From contig DATKRO010000004.1 of the NCBI GenBank assembly GCA_035532115.1, forward strand, positions 1-38,926: 38,926 nt of DNA, read 5' to 3'. The notes under the pieces are model-generated. The model made no database searches and was not told where the DNA came from. It was given only the letters and a program-made list of their open reading frames with translations. Shown piece by piece: positions 23,626 through 32,640 of this stretch (position 1 is the stretch's first letter; every line of letters starts with the position of its first letter). This DNA is from Acaudatibacter sp035532115 (GTDB lineage: Bacteria > Pseudomonadota > Alphaproteobacteria > Caulobacterales > Caulobacteraceae). Position numbers and translations under genes: made by a program.

Positions 23626-24228
23626 ATGCCCGCTTCCACCGGACCCGAGATCGAGCGGCTGATCGCCGCGCTGGCCAGGCTCCCCGGGCTGGGGCCGCGC
23701 TCGGCCCGGCGCGCCGCGCTGGCGCTGCTGAAACGCCGCGAGCAGTTGCTCGAGCCCCTCGAGCGAGCGCTCGGCGAGGCCGCGGCGCGGGTGACGGCCT
23801 GCTCGGCCTGCGGCGCGCTCGACACCCGCGACCCCTGCGCGATCTGCGCCGATCCGGCGCGCGACGCCTCGCTGATCTGCGTCGTCGAGGAGGTGGGCGG
23901 GCTCTGGGCGATGGAGCGCGGCGGCGCCTACCGGGGCCGCTACCATGTGCTGGGCGGCCTGCTCTCGGCCCTCGACGGCGTCGGACCGGAGGCGTTGCGG
24001 CTCGGCGCCCTGGCGGCGCGGGCGCGCGAGGCGCCCGTCCGGGAGGTGATCCTCGCCCTGCCCGCCACGGTCGACGGCCAGACCACCGCCCACTACATCG
24101 CCGACCGGCTCGCCGGGGCGGATGTCGCCGTCACCATGCTGGCGCGCGGCGTGCCGGTGGGCGGCGAGCTCGACTGGCTCGACGACGGCACCATCGCCCA
24201 GGCGCTGCGCGCCAGGCGTCCGGCGTAG
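23626..24228 (+). CDS. recR: Recombination mediator RecR
   Basis: 200 residues. A helix-hairpin-helix (LARLPGLGPRSARRAALALL) is followed by a four-Cys zinc finger (CSACGALDTRDPCAIC), a TOPRIM domain beginning LICVVEEV with its later EVILALPATVDGQTTAHYI, and the C-terminal Walker-like GVPVGGELDWLDDGTIAQAL. RecR with RecO and RecF loads RecA on gapped DNA. The ATG at 23626 fits the family N-terminus (PEIERLI); the longer in-frame extension overlaps ybaB. It is the last gene of the conserved ffs-dnaX-ybaB-recR order. Confidence 0.95.
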   Translation: MPASTGPEIERLIAALARLPGLGPRSARRAALALLKRREQLLEPLERALGEAAARVTACSACGALDTRDPCAICADPARDASLICVVEEVGGLWAMERGGAYRGRYHVLGGLLSALDGVGPEALRLGALAARAREAPVREVILALPATVDGQTTAHYIADRLAGADVAVTMLARGVPVGGELDWLDDGTIAQALRARRPA

Positions 24229-24277
24229 CGGCGCGCCGCATGGTTACTCGCACCCTCGACTCGGCTACGAGCGGAGC

Positions 24278-25522
24278 ATGAACGGGCTACTCCTGGCGGC
24301 CGCCGTGCTGACGAGCTTCGCCGCGATCGTCTGGGCGGTGATCGAACGCGGCCGCGCCGGCGAAGCGAGGGCGGCGCTGCGGCTCGCCGGCGCCAACGCC
24401 GAGGTCCTGAAGGCGCAGGCGGCGCAGACGGCGCGCGACGTCGCCGACGCCGTGGTGCGCCAGGCCAGGGCGAGCTTCGAGGCGCAGGAGAACGAGGCGC
24501 GGATCAAGCTGGAGGTGCAGCTCAAGCCGGTCGCCGAGACCCTGGCGAAGTTCCAGGAACAGGTCACCGCCGTCGAGAAGGCCCGGGCCGAGGAGAGCGG
24601 CGGCCTGAAGGCGCAGATCGCCCAGCTGCTGACGGCGACGAGCGCCACCCAGGACGAGGCGCGCAAGCTCTCCAGCGCCCTGCGCCGCGGCGCCGGCGTG
24701 CAGGGACGCTGGGGCGAGCAGACGCTGCGCAACGTGCTCGAGGCCGCCGGGCTGACGAAGCGCTTCGATTTCCTGGAGCAGGCCAGCGTCGAGACCGAGG
24801 AGGGCCGCCGCCGGCCCGATGTCGCGGTGCGGCTGCCCGGCGAGGCGCTCTTCGTCATCGACGCCAAATGCTCGCTGAACGCCTTCCTCGAGGCCCAGGA
24901 CGCCCCGGACGAGGCCGCGCGCGAGGCGGCGATGCGGCGCCATGCCCAGAGCGTGCGCGCCCACATCGCCTCGCTTTCGGCCAAGGCCTACTGGGATCAG
25001 TTCAAGGCCGAGGGCTCCCCGGATTTCGTCGCCATGTTCGTGCCCGGCGACGGCTTTTTGGCCGCCGCCCTGGAGATCGCGCCCGAGCTCCTGAGCGAGG
25101 CGATGGACCGCCGCGTGCTGGTGGTGACGCCGACCTCGCTCTTCGCCCTGTGCAAGGCGGTCGCCTATGGCTGGCGCGTCGAGGATCAGACCCGGAGCGC
25201 CCAGGCGATCGCCGAGCTTGGCCGCGAGCTTTATCGCCGCATCGCGGTGATGGGCGGCCATGCGCTGCGGCTCGGCAAGGCGCTGGACGACTCGGTGCGG
25301 CGCTACAACGAGTTCGCCGGGTCGCTGGAAGGCCAGGTGCTGACCCAGGCGCGCCGCTTCGAGGAACTCGCGGTGGACCACGAGGGGCGCGAGATCCCCG
25401 AACTCGCGCCGCTGGAGACGGCGGTCAGACCCCTCGTCAAGATCGCGGCGGCGCCCGCCGAGACGCCCGCCCAGCCGCCTGCCTTGACGCTCGAAAGCCG
25501 CGCTCCTACCTCGGCGGCATGA
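24278..25522 (+). CDS. rmuC: RmuC-family DNA recombination protein
   Basis: 414 residues. An N-terminal transmembrane segment (LLLAAAVLTSFAAIVWAVI) is followed by a long coiled coil (residues about 30-140) and the RmuC nuclease-like domain: GVQGRWGEQTLRNVLEAAGL, RRPDVAVRLPG, FVIDAKCSLNAFLEA and DFVAMFVPGDGFLAAAL. RmuC limits recombination at inverted repeats in E. coli and has a PD-(D/E)XK-like core; here the D-A-K of VIDAK is present. The ATG at 24278 directly precedes the membrane anchor. The stop overlaps the def start (ATGA), so the two are coupled. Confidence 0.93.
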   Translation: MNGLLLAAAVLTSFAAIVWAVIERGRAGEARAALRLAGANAEVLKAQAAQTARDVADAVVRQARASFEAQENEARIKLEVQLKPVAETLAKFQEQVTAVEKARAEESGGLKAQIAQLLTATSATQDEARKLSSALRRGAGVQGRWGEQTLRNVLEAAGLTKRFDFLEQASVETEEGRRRPDVAVRLPGEALFVIDAKCSLNAFLEAQDAPDEAAREAAMRRHAQSVRAHIASLSAKAYWDQFKAEGSPDFVAMFVPGDGFLAAALEIAPELLSEAMDRRVLVVTPTSLFALCKAVAYGWRVEDQTRSAQAIAELGRELYRRIAVMGGHALRLGKALDDSVRRYNEFAGSLEGQVLTQARRFEELAVDHEGREIPELAPLETAVRPLVKIAAAPAETPAQPPALTLESRAPTSAA

Positions 25523-26046
25523 GTCTCCTGCCCATCCTCACCGTCGATGCCGACCTCGCCGTCCTGAAGCAGATTTCCGAGCCGGTCGGCGCCGTCGACG
25601 ACGCCCTGCGCGCGCTCATGGACGACATGCTCGCCACCATGTACGCCGCGCCCGGCATCGGACTGGCCGCCATCCAGGTGGGCGTTCCCAAGCGCGTCAT
25701 CGTCATGGACATCGCGCGCGGCGAAGAGCCGAAGGCGCCGCGCTGCTTCGTCGATCCGCAGATCCTCTGGGCCTCGGAGGAGACCATCCCCTACGAGGAA
25801 GGCTGTCTCTCGGTGCCGGAGATCTATGACGAGGTGGAGCGGCCGGCCAGGGTGCGGGTGCGCTATCTGAACTACGACGGCGACCTCGTCGAGGAGGAGG
25901 CCGAGGGTCTCTACGCCGTCTGCATCCAGCATGAGATCGATCACCTCGACGGGGTGCTGTTCATCGACCATCTGTCGCGGCTGAAGCGCGAGCAGGCGGT
26001 GCGCAAGGTGCGCAAGGCCGCCAGGGCCGACGCGCCGGCGATCTGA
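25519..26046 (+). CDS. def: Peptide deformylase
   Basis: 175 residues. All three deformylase motifs are present: GIGLAAIQVG, EGCLSVPE (metal-ligand Cys) and QHEIDHLDG (two His ligands and catalytic Glu). It removes the formyl group from nascent N-terminal Met, the reverse of what fmt adds 440 bases downstream. The start overlaps rmuC by four bases. In many genomes def and fmt are adjacent; here a small opposite-strand lipoprotein gene lies between them. Confidence 0.96.
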   Translation: MSLLPILTVDADLAVLKQISEPVGAVDDALRALMDDMLATMYAAPGIGLAAIQVGVPKRVIVMDIARGEEPKAPRCFVDPQILWASEETIPYEEGCLSVPEIYDEVERPARVRVRYLNYDGDLVEEEAEGLYAVCIQHEIDHLDGVLFIDHLSRLKREQAVRKVRKAARADAPAI

Positions 26047-26060
26047 GGCCGGGCGGCGCT

Positions 26061-26399
26061 TCAGCCGGCGTTGGCGCGGCGGGTCTCATGCGCCGCGCGC
26101 GGGGCGCCGCCGGCGAGCCTGTGGGTCTCGGCGCGGGTCGTCCGGGCGCCCTGGTGCGCGGCCAGCTCCGCCTTGGCTGCGCCGGTCCGGGCGCCGGCGC
26201 CGATGTCGCGGCCGACGCGGCGCAGAGCCGCGCCCGCCCTGGCCCAGCCGGGATTCGCCGCCGCCTGGTGCGCCGCGCCCGCCAGGTCCTTGCCCGTCGC
26301 GCCGAGATCGTGGCGCGTGCGCGCCGCTTCGTTCCTCGAACAGGCGGACGCCGCCAGGGCGAGCGCGAGGATCACGGCGGCGGCGCGCAGGGACGGCAT
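26061..26399 (-). CDS. Small Ala/Arg-rich putative lipoprotein
   Basis: 112 residues. The signal MPSLRAAAVILALALAASAC ends in a lipobox (LAASAC), so the protein should be lipid-anchored. The mature part is almost wholly Ala, Arg, Gly and His, with amphipathic helical character and repeated AHQ/AHE and TRA segments. The start could also be a GTG at 26408. It lies on the strand opposite to def and fmt. No family is recognised. The signal and lipobox argue for a real gene; the low-complexity mature part leaves room for doubt. Confidence 0.5.
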   Translation of the reverse strand: MPSLRAAAVILALALAASACSRNEAARTRHDLGATGKDLAGAAHQAAANPGWARAGAALRRVGRDIGAGARTGAAKAELAAHQGARTTRAETHRLAGGAPRAAHETRRANAG

Positions 26400-26485
26400 T
26401 CTTTCCACGTCGGTGACAACGGCCGTCCAGCTTGGCGGTTCCGCGGGGTTCTCGCCGCCCGCCGCGACGGCTACACCGCTCGCCC

Positions 26486-27406
26486 ATGCGCCTGGCCTTT
26501 CTCGGCACCCCGGAATTCTCCGTCGCCAGCCTCGAGGCGATCCTCGGCGCGGGGCATGAGGTGGCCTGCGTCTATTCGCAGCCGCCGGCGCCGCGCGGCC
26601 GCGGCCGCCGCCTGACCCCGTCGCCGGTGCAGGCGTTCGCGCAGGCGCGCGGCATCGAGGTGCGCACCCCGGCCACGCTGCGCGAGGCGCCGCAGATCGA
26701 GGCGTTCGCGGCCCTGGGGCTGGATGTGGCGGTCGTGGTGGCGTTCGGCCAGATCCTGCCGCGCGCCATTCTCGACGCGCCGAGGCTGGGCGCCTTCAAC
26801 CTGCACGCCTCGCTGCTGCCGCGCTGGCGCGGCGCCGCGCCGATCCAGCGGGCGATCATGGCCGGCGATGCGGCGACGGGCGTCGCCGTCATGCGCATGA
26901 CCGAGGGGCTCGACGAGGGCCCTGTGCTCGCCGAAGCGCCGACGCCGATCGAGCCGCTGGAGACGGCCGGGTCGCTGGCCGGGCGGTTGTCGCGGGCCGG
27001 CGCCTCGCTGATGATCGCCGCCTTGCGCCAACTGGAGGCCGGGACCGCGGTCGAGACGCCGCAGGCCGCCGAGGGCGTCACCTACGCCCGCAAGATCCGG
27101 CCGCGGGAAGCGCGCATCGACTGGCGGCGCGCCGCCGTCGAGGTCGACCGCCGCATCCGCGGCCTTTCGCCGGCGCCCGGGGCCTGGTTCGAGGCGCCCG
27201 GCGAGCGCGCGCCGGTGCGCGTCAAGGCGCTCTCGTCGCGCGTCGAGCCGGGCGAGGGGCGGCCGGGCGAGCTGCTCGACGAGCGCCTCCTCGTCGCCTG
27301 CGGCGCGGGCGCCGTGCGCATCCTGACGGCTCAGCGCGAGGGGCGCGGCGCGCAGGACGCCGCGGAGTTCGTCCGCGGCTTTCGCCTGCGAGGACCGCTC
27401 GCCTGA
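26486..27406 (+). CDS. fmt: Methionyl-tRNA formyltransferase
   Basis: 306 residues. N-terminal formyltransferase domain: MRLAFLGTPEFSVASLEAIL, then NLHASLLPRWRGAAPIQRAI with the folate-site SLLP and catalytic region, and GVAVMRMTEGLDEGPVL. The C-terminal OB-like domain (YARKIRPREARIDW onward) recognises the tRNA. It formylates initiator Met-tRNA with 10-formyl-THF. The ATG at 26486 is the first residue of the family. Its stop and the truA start share one base (TGATG). Confidence 0.96.
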   Translation: MRLAFLGTPEFSVASLEAILGAGHEVACVYSQPPAPRGRGRRLTPSPVQAFAQARGIEVRTPATLREAPQIEAFAALGLDVAVVVAFGQILPRAILDAPRLGAFNLHASLLPRWRGAAPIQRAIMAGDAATGVAVMRMTEGLDEGPVLAEAPTPIEPLETAGSLAGRLSRAGASLMIAALRQLEAGTAVETPQAAEGVTYARKIRPREARIDWRRAAVEVDRRIRGLSPAPGAWFEAPGERAPVRVKALSSRVEPGEGRPGELLDERLLVACGAGAVRILTAQREGRGAQDAAEFVRGFRLRGPLA

Positions 27407-28164
27407 TGCCGCGCTACCGCCTCGACCTCGAATACGACGGGCGCCCGTTTCACGGCTTCCAGGCGCAGGCCGGGCTGCCGACGGTGCAGGCGCGGATCGA
27501 GAGCGCGGTGAAGGGCTTCAGCGGCGAAGCGGTGCGGCTGCAGGCGGCCGGACGCACCGACGCCGGCGTCCACGCCCTGCATCAGGTGGTCCACGTCGAT
27601 CTCGCCCGCAATTGGCGCCCCGAAGTGGTGCGCGACGCCCTCAACGCCCACCTCGCCCCCGAGCCGATCGCGATCCTGGCCGCGCGTCTCGCCCCGGAGG
27701 GCTTCCACGCCCGCTTCTCGGCCAGTTCGCGGCGCTATCTCTACCGTATGCTCGACCGCGCCGCGCCGCCGGCGCTGGAGGCGGGGCGCGTCTGGCGCGT
27801 CAAGCGGCCGCTGGACGTCGAGCGGATGGCCGAGGCGGCGAAGGCGCTCGTCGGCCACCACGACTTCACCACCTTTCGCGACGTTGCCTGCCAGGCCGTT
27901 TCGCCGGTGAAGACCCTGGACGTGGCCGAGGTGACGCGGCTGGGCGAGGAGGTGCGCCTGGTCTTCGCCGCCCGTTCGTTCCTGCATCGCCAGGTGCGCT
28001 CGATGAGCGGCAGCCTCGCCGAGGTCGGCGCCGGCCGTTGGAGCGCCGCCGATCTCGCGGCCGCCCTCGCGGCGCGGGCGCGCCAGGCCTGCGGCCCCGT
28101 CGCCCCAGCCGCGGGTCTCTACCTGGCCGCGGTGGTGTATCCTCCTGCCTTCGACGGCGGCTGA
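27406..28164 (+). CDS. truA: tRNA pseudouridine(38-40) synthase
   Basis: 252 residues. It starts RLDLEYDGRPFHGFQ; the catalytic Asp is in AAGRTDAGVHAL; RYLYRML, HDFTTFRD and FLHRQVRSMSG follow in the usual order. It isomerises uridines 38-40 in the anticodon arm of several tRNAs. It overlaps the fmt stop by one base and is convergent with holA, with three bases between the stops. Confidence 0.96.
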   Translation: MPRYRLDLEYDGRPFHGFQAQAGLPTVQARIESAVKGFSGEAVRLQAAGRTDAGVHALHQVVHVDLARNWRPEVVRDALNAHLAPEPIAILAARLAPEGFHARFSASSRRYLYRMLDRAAPPALEAGRVWRVKRPLDVERMAEAAKALVGHHDFTTFRDVACQAVSPVKTLDVAEVTRLGEEVRLVFAARSFLHRQVRSMSGSLAEVGAGRWSAADLAAALAARARQACGPVAPAAGLYLAAVVYPPAFDGG

Positions 28165-28167
28165 GAC

Positions 28168-29220
28168 TCAGAGTCCCAGCCGCTTGGCCCGGGCCGCGAT
28201 GGTCAGGGCCAGGCGCTCGGCGATCAGCTGGTCGGGCGCGCCGGTCTGCTTGCAGGCGCGGTCGGCGGCCAGGAGTTCGGGCTGCAGCGCATCGAGCTGG
28301 GCCAGGTCCCAGGCGCGCGCCTGACGCAGGAATTCGCGCTCGTTCTTCCAGAAGACGCCGGCGGCCTTGGCCGCTTCGGCGAGGTCGGCGCCAGACCTGC
28401 GCAACGCCTGAGTGCGGCGCAGCCTGGCCAGATGCTGGCCGAGGGCGCGAACCGCCGCCGGACCACCGTCGCCTTCCGCCGCGGCGCGCCGAAGGTTGCC
28501 CTGGGCCGCCGCGAGCCGGCCGCCGAAGGCGTCCTCGGCCGCCTCGGCGAGCGAGGCGTCCGGCTCGACGCCGAGGAAGTCCGCCAGATCGCCGGCCGAG
28601 CCGGTGCGCCCCGAGCCGGGACCGAGGTAGAGCGCCAGCCGCTCGATCTCGCGCCGGGCGACGCCGCGCTCGTGCGGCAGGCGGCGCACGAAGAGATCGA
28701 GGGCCTCGGCGGTGAGGCCGAGGCGATCCTGGGCCAGCGCCTCGCGGGCGAGGCGGGCGAGGTCGCCGATCTCGTCCTCGTAGCAGGGAATGGCGACGGC
28801 CGCCGGTTGCTTCTCGGCGGCGCGCCTGAGGGCCGAGTCGCGGCCGAGGCCGCCCGCCTCGATCAGCAGGAAGGCGTCGGGGTTGAACTGCCCGGCCGCA
28901 TGGCTCTCCAGGGCGGCGGCGGCCAGCTTGTCGATCGCCGCCCGGTCGGAGGCCAGCCTCAGGCGCACCAGGCGCCGCCCGCCCATCATCGAGAGCGCCA
29001 TCAGCTCGTCCTCGAGCCGGCCCGGCTCGGCATCCAGATCGCCTTCGCCGACGAGGGCGACGTCGAAGGGATCGTCGGGCCGCTCGCAGACCTTTTCGGC
29101 AAGCCCCTGGGCGCGCTCGCGCACCACGCCGAGGTCGCGGCCGTAGAAGAGCGCCGCGCGCACCTGGGGATCGGGCGCCTTCAGGAACCGTTCGGCGTCG
29201 CCGCGGCGGCTGAGGTTCAC
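28168..29220 (-). CDS. holA: DNA polymerase III subunit delta
   Basis: 350 residues from a GTG start that overlaps lptE by four bases (GTGA). Clamp-loader delta fold: AALFYGRDLGVVRERAQGL at the N-terminus, MMGGRRLVRLR, then FLLIEAGGL and the helical third domain (GVARREIERLALYLG). The alphaproteobacterial delta lacks a functional P-loop, as here. It opens the beta clamp. Together with dnaX this window carries two clamp-loader genes. It is the last gene of the leuS-lptE-holA unit. Confidence 0.93.
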   Translation of the reverse strand: MNLSRRGDAERFLKAPDPQVRAALFYGRDLGVVRERAQGLAEKVCERPDDPFDVALVGEGDLDAEPGRLEDELMALSMMGGRRLVRLRLASDRAAIDKLAAAALESHAAGQFNPDAFLLIEAGGLGRDSALRRAAEKQPAAVAIPCYEDEIGDLARLAREALAQDRLGLTAEALDLFVRRLPHERGVARREIERLALYLGPGSGRTGSAGDLADFLGVEPDASLAEAAEDAFGGRLAAAQGNLRRAAAEGDGGPAAVRALGQHLARLRRTQALRRSGADLAEAAKAAGVFWKNEREFLRQARAWDLAQLDALQPELLAADRACKQTGAPDQLIAERLALTIAARAKRLGL

Positions 29221-29747
29221 GGCTTCGGTCCGCTCCGGCCCGTGGCGGCGCGCGCCATCCAGGCCTCCAGGTCCAGTCCGATCTGGCGCGCGGCGTCGGC
29301 GGCGAGGCGCTCCTGGGTATCCTGGCGCGCGGCGATGCCGGCGTAGGGCTGGTCGGTGGAATCGTAGCTTACCGAACTCACCACGCTTCCGGCGTGGGCG
29401 ATCGCGCCGGTCGCAAGCGCCGTCAGGGTGTAGCTGACCACCATGTCGAGCTCGTAGCGCTGGGCGTAGCCGGCGACGGTGAGCCCGTAGGCGCTGCGGC
29501 GCTGGTCGTAGTGCATCTCCAGCCGATAGAGCGGCCTCGCGCCCTTGTCCTTGCCGAGGGTGTCGTCCAGGTCCTCGCGCAGCAGATAGCCGACCCGACC
29601 CTCCGGGGCGATCACCTGGACGTGCGACAGGCCCGACGCGACGCCCGAGGTGGCGTAGAGCGGCTGAAAGCCGCAGCCGGCCAGGGCCGCCGCGGCGATG
29701 GCGGCCGCAGCGACCAGCGCCGGCGCTGGCCGCCCCGGTCCGCTCAT
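29217..29747 (-). CDS. lptE: LPS assembly lipoprotein LptE
   Basis: 176 residues. The signal peptide ends AAALAGC (lipobox), followed by GFQPLYAT, the family's diagnostic start of the mature protein. LREDLDDTL, RLEMHYDQRRSAYGLTVAG and YELDMVVSYTL follow. LptE plugs the LptD barrel that inserts lipopolysaccharide in the outer membrane. ATGA overlap with leuS upstream and GTGA overlap with holA downstream show tight translational coupling, the usual arrangement in alphaproteobacteria. Confidence 0.92.
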   Translation of the reverse strand: MSGPGRPAPALVAAAAIAAAALAGCGFQPLYATSGVASGLSHVQVIAPEGRVGYLLREDLDDTLGKDKGARPLYRLEMHYDQRRSAYGLTVAGYAQRYELDMVVSYTLTALATGAIAHAGSVVSSVSYDSTDQPYAGIAARQDTQERLAADAARQIGLDLEAWMARAATGRSGPKP

Positions 29748-32326
29748 GTCGCCACGATGTTGACGATGCGGTCCTTGACCACGATCACCCGCCGGATGCT
29801 GACGCCGTCAAGGCGCCTGGCGATCTGCGGGTCGTCAAGCGCCAATTTCTCGACCTCGGCCGGCGAGGCGCCGGCGCGCACGCGGATCTCGCCCCGGCGG
29901 CGGCCGTTGATCTGCACCGGCAGCATGCGCTCGTCCTCGTGCGCGAGCGCCGGGTCGAACCGCGGCCAGGGCGCGCAGGCGACGAGGCCGGTCTCCCCCA
30001 GCCGCTCCCAGCATTCCTCGGCCAGGTGCGGCGCGAAGGGCGCGATCAGCCGCGCCAGCACCGAGAGCGCCTCGAAGCGCGCGCCCAGGAGCGCAGCCCC
30101 GGCGCCGGCGGCCGGGAAGGCCTTCAGCGCGCCGACGAACTCGTGCAGGCGCGCGATGGCGCTGTTGAAGCGCCAGCCCTCGATGGCCTCGGTCACCTGC
30201 TCGAGCGTCCTGTGGGTGACGCGCCGCAGCGCCTCGGCCCGGGGATCGTCCGGGTCGGATGCGCCGCCGCCGGCGAGGTGGCTGTCGAACTCGGCCCAGA
30301 TGCGGCTCACCAGCCGCCAGGCGCCCTCGATCCCGGCCGCGGTCCACTGCACGTCGCGCTCGGGGGGAGAATCGGACAGCACGCAGAGCCTTGCCGCATC
30401 GACGCCGTAGCGCTCGGCCATGTCGGCGGGGGCCACCACGTTGCGCTTGGATTTCGACATCTTCTCGGGCTCGCCGATCACCACCGGCTCGCCGTTCGCC
30501 GCCAGCCGCGCCCGCCGCGTCGCGCCCTCGGCGAGGATCTCGACCTCGGCCGGCTCCAGCCACTCGCCGCTCTGGCGCCGGTAGGTCTCGTGGGTGACCA
30601 TGCCCTGGGTGAAGAGGCCGGCGAAGGGCTCGCTGACGCCGAGGAGCCCCTCGTCGCGCAGCGCCCGGGTCACGAACCTGGAATAGAGCAGGTGCAGCAC
30701 CGCGTGCTCGACGCCGCCGATGTACTGGTCCACCGGCAGCCAGTAGTCGGCCGCCGCGCCATTGATCGGCGCCTCGGCGTGGGGATCGGCGTAGCGGGCG
30801 AAGTACCAGGACGAGTCCACGAAGGTATCGAGCGTGTCGGTTTCGCGCTCGGCCGGGCCGCCGCAGTCGGGACAGCGGGCGTGTTTCCAGGTCGGGTGGC
30901 GGGCAAGGGGATTGCCCGGCCGGCTGAAGTCGAGGTCGGCGGGCAGGGTGACCGGCAGCTCGGACTGCGGCACGGCGACGACGCCGCAGGCCGCGCAATG
31001 GAGCACCGGGATCGGGCAGCCCCAGCCGCGCTGGCGCGCCACGCCCCAGTCGCGCAGCCGATAGACCACGGCGCCCTCGCCCTGCCCCTGCGCCTCGATC
31101 CGAGCGATGGCCGCGGCCTTGGCCGCCTCGACGTCCAGGCCGTCCATGAAGCCGGAGTTGCAGATCCGCCCCGGCCCCACGTAGGCCTCGCGCTCCACCT
31201 CGAAACTGGCCGGATCGGCGCCCGGCGGCAGCACCACCGGCCTCACCGGCAGCCGGTACTTGCGGGCGAAGTCGAGGTCGCGCTGATCGTGCGCCGGGCA
31301 GCCGAAGATCGCCCCGGTTCCGTAGTCCATCAGGATGAAGTTCGCGATCCAGACCGGCAGGCTCCAGGCGGGGTCGAAGGGATGGACCACCTTCAGGCTG
31401 GTGTCGAAGCCGAGCTTCTCGGCCGACTCGATCGCCGCTTCCGAGGTGCCGCCGCGGCGGCACTCGGCGACGAAGGCGGCCAGCTTCGGATCGGCCGAGG
31501 CCAGCTTCTCGGTCAGCGGGTGCTCGGGCGCCAGCGCCACGAAGCTCGCCCCGAACAGCGTGTCCGGACGGGTGGTGTAGACGCCGATTCCGCTCTCGAA
31601 GCCCTGCGGCGGCTCGCCGGCGAAGCGCCAGGCGAGACGCAAGCCCCGCGACCTGCCGATCCAGTTCTCCTGCATCAGCCGCACCTTTTCAGGCCAGCGA
31701 TCCAGGCTCTCCAGCCCCTCCAGCAGCTCGTCGGCATACTGGGTGATGCGCAGGAACCACTGGGTCAGCTTGCGCCGCTCCACCTCGGCGCCCGAGCGCC
31801 AGCCGCGCCCTTCGATCACCTGCTCGTTGGCGAGCACGGTCATGTCGACCGGATCCCAGTTGACGAGGCCGTCCCTGCGATAGACCAGCCCCTTCTTCCA
31901 CAGCCGCAGGAACCACGCCTGCTGGCGCCCGTAATAGGCCGGATCGCAGGTGGCCAGCTCGCGCGACCAGTCGATCGAGAGGCCGAAACGCCCGAACTCC
32001 TCGCGCATGGCCGCGATGTTGGCGTAGGTCCATTTCGCCGGATCGACGCCGCGCTCGGCCGCGGCGTTCTCCGCCGGCAGGCCGAAGGCGTCCCAGCCCA
32101 TCGGGTGCAGCACGTTGAAGCCCTGCGCGCGCTTGAAGCGGGCCACCAGGTCGCCCATGGCGTAGTTGCGCAGGTGCCCGACGTGGAGCCGTCCCGACGG
32201 ATAGGGGAACATCTCCATCACGTAGAACTTGGGCTTGGCCGAGCCGTTGTCGGCGCGGAACGCGTCGGCGGCGGCCCAGCGGGCGCGCCATTTCGGCTCC
32301 ACCGCCTTGGGATCGTAGCGGGACAT
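29744..32326 (-). CDS. leuS: Leucyl-tRNA synthetase
   Basis: 860 residues. Class I synthetase: PYPSGRLHVGHLRNY with the HIGH motif as HVGH (48-51), the inserted CP1 editing domain (YTTRPDTLFGASF onward, the T-rich editing site), EKMSKSKRN (KMSKS at 622-626) and the C-terminal anticodon-binding domain ending IRRVIVVKDRIVNIV. It charges tRNA-Leu in the cytoplasm. It is the first gene of the leuS-lptE-holA operon. The upstream gap 32327-32636 holds tandem inverted repeats and presumably the promoter. Confidence 0.97.
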   Translation of the reverse strand: MSRYDPKAVEPKWRARWAAADAFRADNGSAKPKFYVMEMFPYPSGRLHVGHLRNYAMGDLVARFKRAQGFNVLHPMGWDAFGLPAENAAAERGVDPAKWTYANIAAMREEFGRFGLSIDWSRELATCDPAYYGRQQAWFLRLWKKGLVYRRDGLVNWDPVDMTVLANEQVIEGRGWRSGAEVERRKLTQWFLRITQYADELLEGLESLDRWPEKVRLMQENWIGRSRGLRLAWRFAGEPPQGFESGIGVYTTRPDTLFGASFVALAPEHPLTEKLASADPKLAAFVAECRRGGTSEAAIESAEKLGFDTSLKVVHPFDPAWSLPVWIANFILMDYGTGAIFGCPAHDQRDLDFARKYRLPVRPVVLPPGADPASFEVEREAYVGPGRICNSGFMDGLDVEAAKAAAIARIEAQGQGEGAVVYRLRDWGVARQRGWGCPIPVLHCAACGVVAVPQSELPVTLPADLDFSRPGNPLARHPTWKHARCPDCGGPAERETDTLDTFVDSSWYFARYADPHAEAPINGAAADYWLPVDQYIGGVEHAVLHLLYSRFVTRALRDEGLLGVSEPFAGLFTQGMVTHETYRRQSGEWLEPAEVEILAEGATRRARLAANGEPVVIGEPEKMSKSKRNVVAPADMAERYGVDAARLCVLSDSPPERDVQWTAAGIEGAWRLVSRIWAEFDSHLAGGGASDPDDPRAEALRRVTHRTLEQVTEAIEGWRFNSAIARLHEFVGALKAFPAAGAGAALLGARFEALSVLARLIAPFAPHLAEECWERLGETGLVACAPWPRFDPALAHEDERMLPVQINGRRRGEIRVRAGASPAEVEKLALDDPQIARRLDGVSIRRVIVVKDRIVNIVAT

Positions 32327-32530
32327 CAGGTCTTATTCCTTCGCGCGGGCCAGGGGTCCAGGGGGAGGCGAATGAAACACCCCCGAACGCGGCCCCGCGG
32401 AGCTGGCGCGGCGGCCCTACGTCCAGGGGCTTCTAAGCCCCAGTCGCGGCAGGAACGTGCCTGAAAACGCGGTGCGCATCGGCGCAACCTACCCGAAAAC
32501 GGCGGCCCGGCGCAATCGACTTGCGCACGA

Positions 32531-32574
32531 GAGCGCGTTCCGCAGAAGTGGAACCGGCTTTGCGGCACGCGCTC
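32531..32574. repeat. Inverted-repeat element upstream of leuS
   Basis: Arms GAGCGCG (32531-32537) and CGCGCTC (32568-32574) enclose CCGCA (32540-32544) and TGCGG (32561-32565). The inner text AAGTGGAACCGGCTTTGC is a pattern I recall from dispersed intergenic elements of alphaproteobacteria. Lies 13 bases from a second inverted repeat. Confidence 0.65.
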
Positions 32575-32587
32575 CAGCGTATTGAAT

Positions 32588-32640
32588 CTAGAGCACGATT
32601 CAGCGATCAGACGAGTCCGTCCGGTCGCATCGTGCTCTAG
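32588..32640. repeat. Inverted repeat with CTAGAGCACGAT arms; overlaps DUF3576 stop
   Basis: Perfect 12-base arms CTAGAGCACGAT (32588-32599) and ATCGTGCTCTAG (32629-32640). The right arm belongs to the dispersed element also at 11671 and 33731. The final CTAG provides the TAG stop (32637-32639, minus strand) of the DUF3576 gene. It may also act as a terminator-like hairpin for that gene. Confidence 0.75.

Noticed and set aside
29939..32464. Plus-strand open frame of 841 codons opposite leuS
   Set aside because: Antisense shadow of a complete leucyl-tRNA synthetase; no motif or plausible start.
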